NCBI GenBank assembly: GCA_016302705.1
Contig: JAEDNC010000042.1
Coordinates: forward strand, 1 to 7,700
Reading direction: 5' to 3'
Length of the DNA stretch: 7,700 bases
From: Bacilli bacterium
GTDB lineage: Bacteria > Bacillota_I > Bacilli_A > RFN20 > CAG-826
This document shows positions 6,059-7,700 of the stretch, in pieces; position 1 is the first letter of the stretch; each line of letters begins with the position of its first letter. A program made the position numbers and the translations under genes. The notes beneath the pieces are model-generated. The model was given only the letters and a program-made list of their open reading frames with translations. It was not told the origin of the DNA and did not search any database.

Positions 6059-7246
6059 ATGGCAAAAGTTATTGTTCACATTGATTTAAACGCTTTTTTT
6101 GTCCGTTGTGAAGAAATTCGTAATCCATCTTTAGAAAATAAGCCAGTTGCTATTGGACATATCGGACGCGCTGGAGTGGTTTCAACTTGCTCATATGAAG
6201 CAAGAAAATATGGAGTACATTCTGCAATGCCAATGAATAAAGCGCTTGAATTATGTCCGGAGTTATTGGTTATTCATCCAGACTTTCGTTTTTATTCAAT
6301 GATGAGCCATCGTTTTAGAAATTATATTCGAACAATTACTCCAAACATTGAGATGGCCTCTGTTGATGAATTATTCGCCGATTTCACCGACGTTGTTAAA
6401 AACGAAAAAGATGTTGAGAAATATTTCCGCATGATTCAACAAACCTTATATGAAACAACAGGTTTAAAGTGTTCTATCGGAGTAGGACCAACAAGATTTT
6501 TAGCGAAGATGGGTAGTGACTATCAAAAGCCAATGGGTTTAACAATAATTAGAAGGCGAGATATCAAAAAAATCTTATATCCTCTCCCAATTGATGATAT
6601 GTTCGGAGTTGGTAAAAAGAGTGCACCTCGATTAAAAAATATCGGAATAAAAACTATAGGCGATTTAGCGGATGCCTTAAATAACAATAGAGAAGATGTT
6701 TTAAACATCCTCGGTAAATTCTCTTCCGAACTTAAAGACTGGATAAATGGAAAAGGATCTGATTCTATTTCTACTGAATCATGGGATCCGAAATCTATTG
6801 GTAGTTCAACTACACTTATGGAAGACACGAATAGATATGAAGTTGTTAAACCAGTATTTGAAATGTTAGCGCATGAAATATCGGAAAGAGCAAAAAGAGA
6901 AAACAAAATTGGTAATACAATTCAAATCATGGTCAAAGATACTCAATATAAAGCGCATAACAAGTCCATTACGTTTCAAAACCACACGAATAGTAGTAGA
7001 GATATCCTCAACTACGCTTTGAGACTCTATGAAGGCAATTTCATGGATATGACCATTAGAGCGTGCGGAATTACTTTGCAAAACCTCATTGATATCAAAG
7101 AGATGAAAATTCAAATGACGTTCTTTGATTATGAAATGCATATGGAAGAAAGTAAAACTAAACTTTTGATTAATGATTTAAATAGAAAGATTAAAGGCAC
7201 GCCTTTAAAAAGAGCGAGTGAGGTCAAGAAAAATGGAAATAATTGA
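6059..7246 (+). CDS. dinB: DNA polymerase IV (Y-family translesion polymerase)
   Basis: Error-prone Y-family polymerase that bypasses damaged template bases at the replication fork. Numbered from the ATG at 6059 (395 residues): palm motif HIDLNAFF (7-14) with catalytic Asp9 and steric-gate Phe14; YEARKYGVHSAMP (46-58) for nucleotide binding; SVDE (101-104) with the second catalytic Asp-Glu pair; IGVGPTRFLAKMGSDYQKP (140-158); thumb helix-hairpin-helix around 176-204; little-finger domain about 245-345. QMTFF (352-356) near the C-terminus fits the beta-clamp binding motif. The second residue after the first catalytic Asp is Asn where Asp is usual; this position is not catalytic. An in-frame ATG at 6050 would add three residues but overlaps the promoter region just after the -10 box, and the family normally starts three to seven residues before the HID block, so 6059 is preferred. 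Neither start has a Shine-Dalgarno. The 3' end overlaps xerD by 14 bases. Confidence 0.95.
   Translation: MAKVIVHIDLNAFFVRCEEIRNPSLENKPVAIGHIGRAGVVSTCSYEARKYGVHSAMPMNKALELCPELLVIHPDFRFYSMMSHRFRNYIRTITPNIEMASVDELFADFTDVVKNEKDVEKYFRMIQQTLYETTGLKCSIGVGPTRFLAKMGSDYQKPMGLTIIRRRDIKKILYPLPIDDMFGVGKKSAPRLKNIGIKTIGDLADALNNNREDVLNILGKFSSELKDWINGKGSDSISTESWDPKSIGSSTTLMEDTNRYEVVKPVFEMLAHEISERAKRENKIGNTIQIMVKDTQYKAHNKSITFQNHTNSSRDILNYALRLYEGNFMDMTIRACGITLQNLIDIKEMKIQMTFFDYEMHMEESKTKLLINDLNRKIKGTPLKRASEVKKNGNN
7219..7224 (+). promoter_or_regulatory. Ribosome binding site fixing the xerD start
   Basis: TGAGGT, containing GAGGT complementary to the 16S 3' end, lies inside the dinB coding region. It is 8 bases ahead of the ATG at 7233 and supports that start and the 14-base overlap between the two genes. 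Confidence 0.6.
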
Positions 7247-7700
7247 TGCGATAGATTTATTTAGGCAATATCTCACTGTTGAAAAAGGATTATCACTAAA
7301 TACTGTTAATTCATATTTAGATGACTTAAAAAGATTTTTCATGTACTTCAAAGATAAAAAAGAAGTTAGCGAATTATCTCCATATGATTTAAATTCATTT
7401 GTGAATTACGAACTTAATTCTGGTTTAAGAGTGCCAACTGCGTTAAGAAGATTATCTTCAATTAGAAGTTTTTATTCTTTCTTAAAGAAAGAAGGATATT
7501 ACGAAGAAGAACTTCCAGAAGTTGATCCTCCAAAAAAGCCAAAAGAGCTTCCTAATTGCTTATCGATAGAAGAAGTGGAATCGCTTTTAGAAGCACCAAA
7601 CATGAAATCACCAAGTGGAATTAGAGATAAAGCGATGCTTGAATTAATGTACGCAAGTGGACTTCGTGTTAGTGAACTTCTTAATTTAGAAAAAAGAAAT
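7233..7700 (+). CDS. xerD: Site-specific tyrosine recombinase XerD-like (3' truncated by window)
   Basis: The first 156 residues of a tyrosine recombinase, running off the right edge. In the family, XerC and XerD resolve chromosome dimers at dif with FtsK. The N-terminal SAM-like DNA-binding domain (about 1-90) shows the characteristic pattern: FRQYLTVEKGLSLNTVNSYLDDLKRF (split here at 10-35), then ALRRLSSIRSFYSFL (70-84). A proline-rich linker with PPKKPKELPNCLS (99-111) leads to the catalytic domain: EEVESLLEAP (113-122), GIRDKAMLELMYASGLRVSEL in two parts over 129-149. Arg145 is the first active-site Arg; the remaining catalytic residues and the Tyr lie outside. The linker and the short GIRDKAMLEL spacing favour XerD over XerC or a phage integrase, and no attachment site or phage gene is nearby. 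The start overlaps the end of dinB by 14 bases in another frame, with a GAGGT ribosome site, so the two are translated from one message. Confidence 0.88.
   Translation, partial: MEIIDAIDLFRQYLTVEKGLSLNTVNSYLDDLKRFFMYFKDKKEVSELSPYDLNSFVNYELNSGLRVPTALRRLSSIRSFYSFLKKEGYYEEELPEVDPPKKPKELPNCLSIEEVESLLEAPNMKSPSGIRDKAMLELMYASGLRVSELLNLEKRN

Noticed and set aside
6523..7141. 127- and 91-codon minus-strand frames inside dinB
   Set aside because: Antisense to well conserved polymerase IV sequence with no independent support.
7233..7700. The tyrosine recombinase as a phage or island integrase marking a mobile element
   Set aside because: Its N-terminal domain and linker look like chromosomal XerD, it is embedded in a housekeeping operon with matching base composition, and no attachment repeats or phage genes are visible.

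Overview
The window is an AT-rich, low-GC bacterial chromosome segment in which every recognisable gene lies on the + strand. The core follows part of the Bacillota housekeeping order nusB-(folD)-xseA-xseB-(ispA)-dxs, the proteins are lysine-rich and AT-biased, and Shine-Dalgarno sites such as AAAGGAG are used. I infer a member of the Bacilli, probably one of the compact-genome gut lineages near Erysipelotrichales, RF39 or Acholeplasma. This is a family-level impression; I cannot name a species. Translation appears to use the standard bacterial code, since conserved tryptophans are TGG and dinB stops at TGA.

Layout. The window opens inside the 3' end of aspS (aspartyl-tRNA synthetase). A 73-base gap leads to tkt (transketolase), which ends in a clear intrinsic terminator near 2282-2312. 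A new transcription unit follows from a good promoter (perfect TATAAT at 2337-2342): nusB, xseA, xseB and dxs, with gaps of 0, 3 and 8 bases. After 78 bases with a second good promoter (TTAACA, 18 bases, TATAAT), a third unit holds dinB (DNA polymerase IV) and the 5' part of a xerD-type tyrosine recombinase. These two overlap by 14 bases, and xerD runs off the right edge.

How the genes work together. aspS charges tRNA-Asp. tkt serves the non-oxidative pentose phosphate pathway and yields glyceraldehyde-3-phosphate, one of the two substrates of Dxs, the first enzyme of the MEP isoprenoid pathway; both enzymes use thiamine diphosphate. nusB supports rRNA antitermination. xseA and xseB encode both subunits of exonuclease VII. 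dinB and xerD add translesion synthesis and chromosome dimer resolution, so the right two thirds is largely a DNA-maintenance and transcription neighbourhood with an isoprenoid gene embedded in it.

I see no mobile element, CRISPR array, RNA gene or unknown gene family, and no evidence of a new system. The points worth a second look are modest: the cluster lacks folD and ispA at their usual places, XseA has a shortened coiled-coil region, Dxs has a changed thiamine-diphosphate motif and a strongly basic loop, and the dinB promoter sits so close to the start codon that the mRNA may be nearly leaderless.
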